Part shown: positions 1 through 8,671 of the stretch, in pieces
Numbering within the stretch: the stretch's first letter is position 1
Layout of the letters: each line of letters opens with the position of its first letter
Source of the DNA: Chara braunii
Taxonomy: Eukaryota > Streptophyta > Charophyceae > Charales > Characeae
Assembly (NCBI GenBank): GCA_003427395.1
Contig: BFEA01000262.1
Span: 620,325 to 644,213, forward strand
Direction: 5' to 3'
Length of the DNA stretch: 23,889 nt
The notes under the pieces: model-generated
What the model was told of the DNA's origin: nothing
Databases searched by the model: none
The model's input: the letters and a program-made list of their open reading frames with translations, nothing else
Made by a program: the position numbers and the translations under genes

Positions 1-53
1 TTGATTGATTGATTGGTTGATTGTTTGATTGATTGATTCATTCATTGATTGGT
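1..53. repeat. TTGA/GATT tetranucleotide microsatellite
   Basis: Imperfect tandem TTGA units with occasional GGTTGA and ATTC variants fill the start of the window, so the array may extend beyond it. The array ends in GATTGGTGGGG, a flank that recurs at the end of the larger TTGA array near 12.1 kb. Confidence 0.95.
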
Positions 54-81
54 GGGGGAGGGGTCCTCCCTCCCCTCCCCC
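54..81. repeat. G/C-rich perfect hairpin next to the TTGA array
   Basis: The arm at 54-63 (GGGGGAGGGG) is exactly complementary to 72-81 (CCCCTCCCCC), with an 8-base loop between. It sits exactly between the TTGA and CA arrays. It could be a chance product of purine/pyrimidine strand asymmetry, or a structure that favoured repeat expansion. Confidence 0.7.
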
Positions 82-83
82 CG

Positions 84-84
84 G

Positions 85-163
<79 letters not shown>

Positions 164-188
164 AGCGGAACACGTACACACACACACA
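84..188. repeat. (CA)n microsatellite with short CG start
   Basis: A nearly pure CA dinucleotide run begins with a few CG units and continues to about 161. A short unique piece and a second small CA run follow at 174-188. His/Thr-rich reading frames here are translations of the repeat and are not genes. Confidence 0.97.
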
Positions 189-231
189 ATCAATCAACCA
201 AACCAATCAAGATCCTACCGAATCGATATGA

Positions 232-271
232 TCTTGATTGGATTGATTGATTGATTGATTGATTGATTGAC
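232..271. repeat. Second TTGA/GATT microsatellite
   Basis: About nine tandem GATT units follow GATCTTGATTG. The array passes directly into a CT run at 271-290. It is the same motif as at 1-53 and 11903-12115. Confidence 0.95.
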
Positions 272-375
272 TCTCTCTTTCTCTCTCTCTCACACACACA
301 CACACACCAACACACACACACACACACCAACACACACACACACACACACACAAGAGGACACACACACACACACCA
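271..375. repeat. Compound (CT)n-(CA)n microsatellite with interruptions
   Basis: CT units at 271-290 are followed by CA blocks interrupted by CACCAACA twice and by AAGAGGA once. The regular interruptions suggest an older array than the pure CA run upstream. Confidence 0.95.
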
Positions 376-422
376 ACCCCAGCCAGACCATTTTTTTTCT
401 TTATTTGTTTTCAATTTTTGCC

Positions 423-451
423 TGAGGGACATACAGGGACCATGTCCCTCA
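423..451. repeat. Perfect 10-bp inverted repeat in A/T-rich DNA
   Basis: TGAGGGACAT at 423-432 is exactly complementary to ATGTCCCTCA at 442-451, with a 9-base loop. A/T-rich sequence follows. The hairpin could act in a transcript, but nothing nearby shows a gene that would use it. Confidence 0.6.
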
Positions 452-883
452 TGATAAAAAATGACAAGAAAAAATTCATGCTTTTCTTTTTATTTTTTTT
501 AATAATTTGTTTAAATCGAATTTCGTTTTTCATTTTTTTTAAATCTTAAACGAAGTCGGATTCCAAAATAAAAAATATAGGATTGTAAGGTTTTCCAAGC
601 CCTATAGCCCTATATATATATATATATTACGTATTCTTAGGGTTATTAAAAAAATATTAAAAAAACAGGCCGCGGACCGGACCTGATTGGCCGCGGTCGA
701 ATCGCCAGCGGCCTAGGCCACGGGTGTCACATGGCCTTGCATCTATCCATTCATTCTAGATCCCTGTGCCCTATATTGGATGGTGGCTCCCCTGTGGTTG
801 CCTTTGGCATCTGGCTGTGACGACACGGGGCCGGCGCCCGCGGTACCTGACTTGGCGGATGGCCCAGCAGCAGCTGGTAAGGC
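452..883. other. A/T-rich intergenic stretch with short (TA)n
   Basis: This gene-free stretch holds runs of T and A (490-550, 648-665), a TA dinucleotide run at 611-627 and a GC-rich patch at 668-720 where GGCCGCGG occurs twice. Nothing coding was recognised. It is the 3' flank of the minus-strand ORF1 relic and could include its untranslated tail. Confidence 0.6.
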
Positions 884-1591
884 CTATTTCTGAGCAAGGA
901 GATTCTTGAGGTAGATGGATTGCAAGAGCTTGTTTTTCGACAACTTCTCATTAATCTTACTCAGGAAAGGAGCGTCCAAAATGTGTTGAACCGCCATTCG
1001 TTGAAGAAAGTCCCTATCCTCCTCAATGAACAGCGAGATGGGGATCAACCTCATACCCTCCTGCAGGAGGGCATCCAATCTGGCTTGTGAGATGCGTGCG
1101 TCTAGGAGGGGTGTGAAGATTTTGCAGCTGCGATCCTGGAGTTCCGGATAGAATCTTGGCAGAGCCATATCGGGAATCAGACGGATTGGGAAGCGGTTTG
1201 AGGACATGTGTTTTACCGTGGCTAAGATCACTTGCAGAGTGACAGGCTCCTCTACCTCCTGAGTTAGGAAGTTGATCTTGGAGTTGTCTGGTTGCCATGC
1301 CACTATGTGGATAGAGTTGTTCACCCTGGTGCAAATCAGAGGAAGGAGCCACTTCTCTAACGGGAGGGAATGCCCTTTGGTGATTGTGATTGCTCTCCTG
1401 CTTCGAGATGTCTTAACCCCCGCCTGGGGGAGAACTGTGTCCTTCCCTGCAAATCGAACCGAGGCAGAAGATTTTGCTGCGCTGCTAGTCGATTTTTTCG
1501 AGTTTCCCTCCATCAGAGAGTCACCTTTGGTTGCTGCTTTTACAAGTAGCGGTTGGCTGGTCCCTGAGTGCGACCTGTTGATCTGAGGCAC
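884..1591 (-). CDS. ORF1 C-terminal fragment of unknown fold (235 codons)
   Basis: This uninterrupted open frame lies downstream of the knuckle and linker, in a different frame from the N-terminal block. The first ~70 residues are Ser/Lys/Arg-rich. The remainder is compact, with mixed strands, an LPRFYPEL segment, and a leucine-rich helical C-terminus (DALLQEGMRL, SKINEKLSKNKLL). I do not recognise the domain. Staying open for 235 codons next to a decayed neighbour suggests recent decay or chance. It is most likely the C-terminal part of the ORF1-like protein, though an independent small gene is possible. Confidence 0.45.
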   Translation of the reverse strand: MPQINRSHSGTSQPLLVKAATKGDSLMEGNSKKSTSSAAKSSASVRFAGKDTVLPQAGVKTSRSRRAITITKGHSLPLEKWLLPLICTRVNNSIHIVAWQPDNSKINFLTQEVEEPVTLQVILATVKHMSSNRFPIRLIPDMALPRFYPELQDRSCKIFTPLLDARISQARLDALLQEGMRLIPISLFIEEDRDFLQRMAVQHILDAPFLSKINEKLSKNKLLQSIYLKNLLAQK

Positions 1592-2235
1592 TTTGAGAGA
1601 TGATTGGCCCCTCGCAGTGGGATTGTGTACGACTACTGCTGAGTAGGAAGCCCTCCATTCCTTGCTTGTCCAGCTCCAGATTCCCCCAAGCCCCCTGAAT
1701 GACCCTTCGCAGGTTCGGTAGTATTGATTAGTGGGGAAGCTAGAAAGGATTCATGCCTTCCTGGTAGCTCCGTTCCAGGAGGCGGTGGCTCATTGTATGT
1801 CATGGCTGCAGCATTCAACAGGTTTGTCATCGTAGGGCCCAATCCGTTGTGTTGGGTCGGAGGAAAACAACTTCATTGGATTCTTACTTGCCAATGGTCC
1901 ATCGGTTCTAATTCCCGCTGTAGTACATACGAATCGTGCTCCCGACCAATGCCCGAGGAGAAATTTGGGTTGGGAATGGATCGATGTCCAATTCCGCCCT
2001 GCGTACGGTCCTGTCGTAGGCAAGGGGAGTGCTCGTTGGGTGTGCTCGCTCTACTGCGTGACTTGGACGAGTGGTTCCAACTCCCAGCAAGTTCACCTCT
2101 GTAGCGTGGGACTCCTCTAGAACTTCCCGAGTGAGAACTCTGGGAGGAGGAGGAGTCGTTACTCTCCTATGTGCGTCTGTTCTGGTTTCGCCCGAGGCGA
2201 CCCCTCCTTCGATTGGGGTTGTCCTTCTTTCGATT

Positions 2236-2277
2236 GCACTGGTCTTCCGTGTGGAAGTACCAGTTGCAATTTGAACA
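2236..2277 (-). other. CCHC zinc knuckle behind an in-frame stop
   Basis: Reading on in the same minus-strand frame past the TGA at 2293 gives CSNCNWYFHTEDQC, a canonical CX2CX4HX4C knuckle. A basic stretch (RKK, RRRGR) follows, and then a TAG at 2169-2167. The intact spacing shows that the upstream TGA interrupts what was one protein. Confidence 0.75.
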
Positions 2278-2292
2278 GAATGGAGTGGAAGC

Positions 2293-3075
2293 TCAGGCTA
2301 ACCTAACTTCGACCATATCCCCGTGTTTCGTTCTCACCCAAACCCTGTCTACGAAACGGGGGAGGCATTTCGGGTCTATCTCGCATCGTATGTTGAGTAA
2401 ACGGGGGTTCGATTTGAAACGATCCTGAGACTCCATCTTCAATACCGGGTCTATCACCCGCGATAGAGCCGTATGAAGGTACACGTATGCGTCTAACGGG
2501 ACTTGGATGGCCAATACCCACAATGTGTTTTCCGATTCTGCTCTCCGGGTCTCTTTCCATTCTACTCGCGTCATCCATGGCTTCATCTCAAATCCATATC
2601 TTTTCCCCTTAAGTAGTACTTCCCCTTCTTCATTGATCATCCATTCGGCCACCACTTTATCCCTTGAGACGTATGACAGTACGTTTGGACCTTCAAACTT
2701 GATTCTTCCCTTGTCGACCAGGGGGTTGAAAATTCCATCCTTTCTCCATCCCCTCTGAGACTCGTAAGATCTCACAATATCCTCCTTCACCCTCCTTGGG
2801 CGGTCTTGTGCCTCATCCCTAAAGATTACAACCACAGTTCGCTCTTTAAGCCAGCAAATTTCCACATCATCGATAGCTTCCCCTACCGTCACTGCCGCCT
2901 CGTTTCCCTCAATGGTTACTTCATCTATTGGTACATCCTCAGGCCATAGCCCTTCTTCGTAGCACATCGCTAATAACATGCGAACTCTTTCTTCGAATGA
3001 GTCGACTGACTCTGCTGGGGCGGGTTCGTCCCCTCCATCCTCCATAACGTACTCTACTACTTGCTGATCCGTCAT
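2293..3075 (-). CDS. ORF1 N-terminal fragment, DUF4283-like (260 codons)
   Basis: This is the longest open block of the minus-strand relic, starting with ATG at 3075. Residues 1-55 are acidic. Residues about 95-240 carry the DUF4283-like pattern, including a TLWVLAIQVPLDAYVYL segment resembling the WVRL-x-LP-leucine core of that family. The family lies upstream of a zinc knuckle in many plant LINE ORF1 proteins. The TGA at 2295-2293 comes 14 codons before the knuckle, so the conceptual product stops short of its nucleic-acid-binding motif. The family assignment rests on pattern and domain order, not on a search. Confidence 0.55.
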   Translation of the reverse strand: MTDQQVVEYVMEDGGDEPAPAESVDSFEERVRMLLAMCYEEGLWPEDVPIDEVTIEGNEAAVTVGEAIDDVEICWLKERTVVVIFRDEAQDRPRRVKEDIVRSYESQRGWRKDGIFNPLVDKGRIKFEGPNVLSYVSRDKVVAEWMINEEGEVLLKGKRYGFEMKPWMTRVEWKETRRAESENTLWVLAIQVPLDAYVYLHTALSRVIDPVLKMESQDRFKSNPRLLNIRCEIDPKCLPRFVDRVWVRTKHGDMVEVRLA

Positions 3076-3836
3076 GTCCTCGTACCTTTTGTCAGTCGGA
3101 ATGTGTCCTTGCTCGGCCCAGAGGGGTCTTACGCAGCCCAGAGCGATGTGGCTCTTTGGGCGGGTTATACCGGGGGTGGTTCTCCTGAAGGGTCACCCGA
3201 ACAATGCCCTACCTACGGATTCACCAGATTACTCCTAATTTTTTTTTTACTGAAATCGCCAAAGGCTGCGGACAGGCTTCGAGACCACTACGCAGACAAA
3301 GGTTGTAGCCGAGACTCAGTGCATATCTGACGAATCCCTAAGTCTAGCTCTGTATCAGGATTCTAGCGGGTTGCCAGGGATGACGGGGCAAGAAGTCACG
3401 AAACGAGACCATGGAGATTTGCGAATTTATCAAAACTACTGGGTGCGGCTGAATGCCTCAAAAGCACCCTCAGTGGAACCAACTCCTAGCAATCAAAGCG
3501 TCAGTCATTCTAGGCCATACCTAATCAAAGAGGCAAAATATGGGTGAGAATGCATCACAAATACAGTACTGGTGCTAAGCATCCAGGCGGCAGCATTCTT
3601 AATCGTAGGTTTGAGAGGGGGGGGAGGGGGAAATTACCACAAGCTGTGTCTAGCCACTACTGACGCGGTTGGAGCGGCTGCAGCGTTTACCCATACGACT
3701 ACCACATCCGCACTTGGTGAGTGTAAATCTCGTGAGTCCGCGCTACGCTCTCCAGAGGCTGTTCCCTTCTTCATTCCAAGTGGCGTATGTCCAGTTACTA
3801 AACGACGATGGTGCTCGCCTCTGCCAAATTCCAGGG
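3076..3836. other. Gene-free stretch between the ORF1 relic and the repeat copy
   Basis: It contains a T run at 3240-3250 and a G-rich run at 3617-3631. Two moderately long plus-strand frames near 3061-3330 and 3572-3985 show no recognisable motif and the second runs into a dispersed repeat, so I treat them as chance. It would include the 5' leader of the minus-strand relic. Confidence 0.5.
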
Positions 3837-3992
3837 TGAGCAATGATATTCTGGCGGCCAATTTCTGGCTGAAGAGGCAGCTCTTCCTGTTCTCCTCACT
3901 TCCTCTTTACTTGTTCATGTATCAACATCATTTGTATGAGGGACCCTGGACCCGATTTCCAGAAGGTGTAGCTCCCCACCAATAGATGGAGC
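3837..3992 (+). repeat. Dispersed repeat copy A, related to the LINE 3' tail at 23.4-23.6 kb
   Basis: About 155 bp align with 23409-23606. Shared blocks include TTCTGGCGGCCA against CATCTGGCGGCCA, GGCTGAAGAGGCA against GGCTAAAGAGTCA, ATGAGGGACCCTGGACCCG against ATGAGGGACGCTCGACCCG, and GCTCCCCACCAATAGA in both. Copy B lies just before the poly(A) tail of the large LINE, so A is most simply a 5'-truncated relative of that family or a SINE that shares its tail. No poly(A) follows A directly. Confidence 0.7.
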
Positions 3993-4440
3993 CTCCCCGA
4001 CATAGCCAAGGCTTGGTGAACCGCCATTACAGCAGTAACTTGCGCCACGGTAGCGCGAGGACTGCTCGATGGGTCGTCCCCAAGCGGAACACTGGTTCCA
4101 AACGACGGGCGCAGGCCACGAGCGCTAACCAGCACCATTGGCGGTGCCGCCCCCCCTCCTCCAACTGTCCGAGACAGGCGCTTCCCTCTACTCGAATTCT
4201 CATCAAACTCGTTTCCTTCTTCATTTCTCCGAGTTAAGTAATCAAAATAAGGAGAAAAGCTGTTTCTAGCATTTTTTTTCAGTTTTTAAATTTCTTGTTT
4301 CGAATTTATTAATGTTGAAATGGTGTCACACCTTTGCGATTTCTAAACTTGACTAGGGTGGTGGGACTTCACCCCAGATACCTTCTGTGAGGTGCTCATG
4401 TGACTGTGCCCTCAGTGAGGGTGTAGCAGACAAACAACAG

Positions 4441-4581
4441 AAAAAAGAAAAAAGAAAAAACTCCCCTTATGCTGTGATTGAGGGCGGATAAAGGACGCTA
4501 CAGTATTCAGACAAGAAAAAAACAAAAAACTCCCTTATGCTGTGCTTGAGGGCGGATATGGATGCTACAGCATTCAGACAG
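4441..4581. repeat. Two-copy ~68-bp tandem duplication with A-rich leaders
   Basis: An A-rich piece plus CTCCCCTTATGCTGTG at 4461 recurs as an A-rich piece plus CTCCCTTATGCTGTG at 4530. Both continue through GAGGGCGGATA and GCTACAG.ATTCAGACA. The copies differ by a few bases and a 1-2 base indel, so the duplication is not very recent. Confidence 0.85.
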
Positions 4582-4643
4582 TTACGTGCAACCCGTGAAA
4601 TACGCCCTGCCTGGCTGGCAGGACACTGCAACCACATGAGACC

Positions 4644-4668
4644 AAAAACAAAAACAAAAACAAAAAAA
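4644..4668. repeat. (CAAAAA)n short A-rich repeat
   Basis: Four CAAAAA-like units follow GAGACC. An A-rich block of this kind can be a degenerate retroposon tail, but no body was recognised upstream. Confidence 0.75.
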
Positions 4669-4754
4669 AGCAAACTAGCACCCCACATAGTGGCCAGATA
4701 CATTCATCAAAGCACTTACGTGCCACCCTCGTGAAGGCCTTCCCCTACGTCCGT

Positions 4755-5404
4755 GGGCCAAGTCCCACATGCACCGTTGAACTAGCTCAACGCAACGGTG
4801 TGACACGTTTTTTGCGACTGAAAGCTTTTCCCCCCTTATTTCCCAAAAAACAATGAATAACGAAATGCTACTGAAATCTTTTTCACTATCTTCTAAAAAG
4901 TAAAATGGAAAATACAAGACAGGGACTCACTAGAACATGAAATGAATGTAGACAGCACTCCTGGCTTGGTGCATTCACAGAAACGAGTTTGGGGCTGCAT
5001 AGCCAAACACAGCATGAACACTCTCTGTCATAATGTCCTCCCACGGCTGTCAGAGTGTCCTCCAACAGAGTGTCATAATGTCCTCCCACGGCTGTCTAAG
5101 TGTCCTCCCACAGACTGTCAGTGTCCTCCCAGGGATGTCAGTGTCCTCCTACAGAAGGTCATGATGTCACAAGCACCTTTGAGCCCATATGTAGTTCAAC
5201 GGAAGATGGGCAGGGTAGGGGGCGTTATATTCGGGCAGAGGGATTTTTCAGCACCTTTCTTGAACCAAAAAACAAAAAACGAAAGTCATCGTATTTTTAT
5301 ACACCTAAGAACAACTGCTGGATGTGCAGCTCCCGATGCATCTCAGACGTCACGTGGGGTCACACATGTTGAGCTAGTTCAACGGTGTATGTGGGACTTG
5401 GCCC
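4755..5404. mobile_element. ~650-bp segment bounded by ~45-bp terminal inverted repeats
   Basis: The left arm at 4755-4804 begins GGGCCAAGTCCCACAT, continues through GCACCGTTGAACTAGCTCAAC and ends near GTGTGAC. The right arm at 5360-5404 is its reverse complement with about one substitution over the first 37 bases, then a short indel region before GTGTGAC. Similarity stops at the outer GGGCC boundary. This resembles a non-autonomous DNA element (MITE-like) or two opposed copies of a dispersed repeat. No transposase ORF lies inside; the core is an A/T-rich part and a minisatellite. No obvious target-site duplication is seen at the edges. Confidence 0.6.
5025..5170. repeat. ~22-bp minisatellite inside the inverted-repeat segment
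   Basis: About six to seven units of the form TGTC-(A/T)(A/G)-(A/G)TGTCCTCC-(C/A/T)A(C/G)(A/G) follow each other. Early units are 22-23 bp and later ones about 20-21 bp. An ORF through it is a translation of the repeat (RLSECPPTE-like) and not convincing as a gene. Confidence 0.88.
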
Positions 5405-6212
5405 GTTGGATTTGAAACTCTTTGTATTTTTTTTTATTTTTATTTTTTTTTTCCATTTTTATTTCGTCGGCCTCCAACCCTGCCCCGAGCCCCGTTTTTT
5501 AAGGAGTAGGCTACTAGATGGACTTCGCGTTTGCCTGTGAAAGGTACTCGTGGTTGCCAAACTTGCAGAAAGACGAGCAGAACTTGAACAGAAATTACAA
5601 CAAAATCAAGTGGACCAGCCACTGCGGCGATGAGGAAGCCAGGGGGAGGAGAGGAAAGAGGAAGGAGAGGACGGCGGAGGGTGGGAAGAGGAGCGGGAGG
5701 TGGGAGAAAGAGTGCGAACACAGAGAACAGAGTATGCAGGGTAATGAAAATTATACATCCAAGAAAGCCATGCGATATTCTGTCTTTGTTGCAGTCGTTA
5801 TGGGCCGTCTCAGTCAGGCACGTTTTGCCATTCATGTCTGTGCGGCGTCTTTTCTTTTCTGCTCTCTCTTTCGCTGTTGTCTGCTGGCGCCTGGGTGTGT
5901 TGGTCGGGACAGAAACAAGCACGAATGAAAGTCTTACAAAGCGAAGAGCTCACAAATGGAAATTGTACAAACCAAGCAGGAATCCCCCAGGCGGGCTGCA
6001 GTATGCACCGAATGGAGAGAGGAACCGCAGGAAATCGTATATTGCAAGGGAAAAGAGGCAGAGGGGCTGTCTGGCGACGTTTCCTCTTTTTGCCTGTCTT
6101 TCTCTCTCGGTCTTTCTTTCTGTAACTGCCATTTTGTCCACATGGACATTTTTTATTTTTTGAACGAAATTGAAACCGAGTTTTTTGGCCGAAAACTCGT
6201 CCAAATTTGCTG
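5405..6212. other. Gene-free stretch with T-rich and purine-rich tracts
   Basis: It has a T-rich tract at 5426-5462 and a purine-rich G/A tract at about 5632-5712. Overlapping frames of 130-177 codons on both strands are low-complexity Arg/Glu/Gly or Pro/Leu translations of these tracts with no recognisable domain. No gene is supported. Confidence 0.55.
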
Positions 6213-6373
6213 CTCCTGAGGGTCCAGCGTTCTTAAAACGCTGGACCCCCTGGATGTGCGCGGACTTAGCTTGAGACTGGATACATCCAGGGGGGACCGC
6301 CTGGATGTATCTTGTCTCAAGCTAAGTCCACATACATCCAGGGGCTTCAGCGTTTTAAGTACGACCCTTGGAG
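6213..6373. repeat. ~160-bp near-palindromic foldback (two 60-bp arms, 8-bp loop)
   Basis: The arm at 6232-6291 and the reverse complement of 6300-6359 match at 53 of 60 positions without gaps, around an 8-base loop. Complementarity extends outwards with small indels through AGGGTC/GACCCT to CTCC/GGAG at 6213-6216 and 6370-6373. The left side also holds a competing perfect 12-bp hairpin (6220-6231 with 6237-6248). Candidates are a foldback MITE or a small-RNA precursor hairpin; the sequence alone cannot separate them. No coding sequence is present. Confidence 0.85.
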
Positions 6374-6957
6374 TAAAACCCGAAGTAAGCCCCGATCACG
6401 GATCTTAGCTGATCATGGAAACTGGGGTTCATTTTTCACTTATGGGGATTAAATGCATGCATCTTTCGGAATGCCCCTGTCCTCGTTCAAATTAGTCCTC
6501 CTCACGGACGGTTAGTGACCGCGCTGAGGAATTCAAGAAACAGTTAGCAATTTCGGTTGTCAGCATTCAAATTTTCTTCGTGCTAGAGCGTGCATGGCTA
6601 TTTTTTGAATTCTTGCATGCCTCGTAAACTCGTTTTCAGCTCTGCATATGGATGCCATCTTCCCTTCTTGCTGAGCGCCCCTCCTTGCATGTCCCTTCGT
6701 CTTCCCCCAACTCTGTGTTCGATCCTCCCTTCACCTTTCAGTGCGTTTGATTGGTCGTTAGTTGGGATCGCCAGGTCAATGACGCGAAAGCGAACATGTG
6801 CACGCAGCTTCAATGACCGCTCCAATTGACCGAAATTGTCAATCATTCCGCCTTCTTCAACCCTTATGGTACCTCCCTCTTTCTTTTGTCCTGCTCATCT
6901 ACACCCCTTATGCTGCCCGTGCCACACCCTGGCGCCCTGCTGCCTTCCGCGCTTAGC

Positions 6958-6966
6958 CTATAAATT
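6958..6966 (+). promoter_or_regulatory. TATA-box-like site followed by a pyrimidine-rich patch
   Basis: CCTATAAAT is followed about 20-40 bases downstream by the pyrimidine-rich CCCTTCCTCTCCTCCTCTTT and a CAACTGCA initiator-like stretch. This is a typical plant-like core-promoter layout. TTGAC motifs lie about 120 bases upstream (near 6834). No gene body follows, so it may belong to an LTR or be accidental. Confidence 0.35.
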
Positions 6967-7952
6967 CTTGCAGCCCCTTCCTCTCCTCCTCTTTGATCTC
7001 AACTGCAAAGCTGTGTGAGCATGCGTGAAGACCGCGGGGCCGAACAGGCTCGACGCATCCAAGTGATGGGCGGAGTGACTGCGTGAGGTGGGATTAGCGG
7101 TAGACTTGGGGTAAAGCAGTCGGAGTGGTGATGGAGATAGAACATAGTCAGCGGCAGGGCCTTGTGGCTATGGTTGGCTGATGTTCGGGTTGGTTGGTGG
7201 CTGCGCCTGACGGAGGCCAGTACGATTGGAATTTTGAATAGCGAGGGACTCACACTTTTCTCGATTGCTGCTTTGTCCAAGTGTTATGTGACACTGTGCA
7301 GTAGACTAAATGTGGATACTCAGTCACATCCATGATGTTGGTTACGAGGGTTTATGGATGCTGAATGCTTCGCGGTCCAAGATATATGAGTGTATGGATG
7401 TGGAATGATGTTGCGGGGGTAAGGCGCACTTAGGCACGGCCCGAGGAAGTATTGGGGTGTCAAACGTCTGCCTGTATGCATGAGTGTGTTGATTTCCCTC
7501 TTTGTCCCTGACCCTCGCCAATCCCTGCGCTACGAGTGAGCGAGGGGGATCGTCGCCAAGTTGTACCTCTCTCCCCTCTCGCGCGCAAGTGCCAAGTGTC
7601 GGTTTGTCCCTCGTTCATTTGGGCTGATCGCCGACAACCAGGGACATCGGGCGTGGGCGTTCCGTCGACCCACCCGATCTCTTTGCTACCCGGCCATAGT
7701 CATTTTGTCCTAGTGACGATTTTGTGATTAACGAACGTGCATTTTTTATAACTGGGAGGGAGCAGGGCAAGGCCTGTTGAGATTTGTAGTGAGTCGAGAT
7801 TCACTGCGCTGAACGTGAGCGCGGGTGATTGTCCGTGTTCAACCCTCACATCGATACACCATAACACCCTTCCGCCTTTCCCGATCCAGACGAGGAGAGT
7901 GTGTACTGCGACGCGGATGTGCGAAGCACATTGTTATGGACCGGTCGGGTTC

Positions 7953-7963
7953 ATCTATATAAC
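7953..7963 (+). promoter_or_regulatory. Second TATA-like site within GGGTT...AACCC
   Basis: CTATATAACC lies inside GGGTTCATCTATATAACCC, a 5-bp-arm inverted repeat. It is about 710 bp before the primer-binding-site match, a spacing compatible with an LTR promoter. No transcript start can be seen directly. Confidence 0.3.
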
Positions 7964-8671
7964 CCGTCTAAGGCTTGTCACATAGGGGGAAGTGGGTTTA
8001 TTTTGGTTGATCGGTTTTCTTCCCCGTCTTTGATCTTGCCAGACGGTGCTGCCTTGGTCGGCCGCCCACGACACATGGAAGCCCAAGTTTAACTGCTGCT
8101 GGTGTCGGCGGGGGCACTCGTGTTCCTGGCCAAGGCTGCTGTTGGGGTACAAAGGTTTGTCTCGGTTCCCAAAACTCTCCCGCAGTGCGGGATCCCTACC
8201 GGCGAACTTTCGAGCCTGGGTTTCCCCAGCATCGCCCTTATCGGAGGACGAAGCTCCTGGTCGACCTCGCGGACTTGATGAATCTGACTCGGAGGCCTAG
8301 ACGCCTCCTCTGTCTTGGGTCCTTACAATAACATTGGCATGAACCCGGCGTGCGAGAGGCGGTAGATTCCGCGTCTTCCCTTTTATTTTCCTTGTTTTCA
8401 TATCTTTTCGCGGCTGACTGTTGCGTCGCATTCTGCCCCTGAGCTCGTGGCAGAGCGAAATTTTGTTTATGCCCCGCACGCCAGTACCACTTGCCCTTCA
8501 ATTTTTTCTTGTTTTTTCTTTTGATGGCCCTAATTCTGGAATAACCTTGGAGTAAGGCGAGAGTCAACCGTTTCGTTTGGGTGATTCAACCCCCGTCCAA
8601 AATCCTCGACCATGTCCCCAATTACTTTGATAGGCATCCCTCGGTACAGAACGTCTCGCGGGATGTGAGAT

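Larger units (their letters stand above)
884..3075 (-). pseudogene. Broken LINE ORF1/gag-like gene (DUF4283-like + CCHC knuckle)
   Basis: Reading from an ATG at 3075 on the minus strand, one frame runs to about 1633 with TGA at 2295-2293, TAG at 2169-2167 and TGA at 1875-1873. A frameshift between about 1633 and 1591 then leads into a further open 235-residue stretch. In order, the product has an acidic N-terminus, a DUF4283-like region, a CX2CX4HX4C zinc knuckle, a Ser/Arg/Gly-rich linker and a C-terminal part of unknown fold. That order matches ORF1 proteins of plant-type LINEs, which bind the element's RNA. It has about four disabling changes, but long open blocks survive. No endonuclease or RT follows on this strand. 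A retrotransposon-derived host gene or a gag-like gene of another element is an alternative. Confidence 0.65.
6374..8671. other. Unassigned stretch, possible 5' LTR/leader of the Ty3/gypsy element
   Basis: There is no convincing gene in about 2.3 kb. Open frames are short and overlap on both strands. Two TATA-like sites (6958 and 7956) and the primer-site match at its end fit a long, degenerate 5' LTR, but the LTR start, a terminal CA and a matching 3' LTR were not found in the window. A host promoter/intergenic region is the main alternative. The frame at 8046-8300 has a Cys-rich CCWCRRGHSC piece that does not fit normal knuckle spacing. Confidence 0.35.

Noticed and set aside
29-454. His/Thr-rich and Val/Cys-rich ORFs on both strands
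   Set aside because: They are translations of CA/TG microsatellites and have no start context or homology of their own.
2405-2428. tRNA B-box-like GGTTCGATT
   Set aside because: There is no A box or foldable cloverleaf around it, and it lies inside the ORF1 relic.
3572-3985. 137-codon plus-strand ORF
   Set aside because: It runs through the dispersed tail repeat and a G run, and shows no domain.
4942-5415. 157-codon plus-strand ORF with repeated CPPTE/CHNVLPRLS units
   Set aside because: The repeats come from the 22-bp minisatellite and the end (VELVQRCMWDLA) from the inverted-repeat arm; the same peptide arises on the minus strand from the other arm.
5440-6163. Overlapping ORFs of 130-177 codons on both strands
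   Set aside because: They overlap across purine-rich and pyrimidine-rich tracts, are low-complexity and show no domain.
8046-8300. Cys-rich FNCCWCRRGHSC piece as a zinc knuckle
   Set aside because: Spacing would be CX2CX3HX1C, which does not fit the CCHC knuckle, and no gag-like region lies around it.
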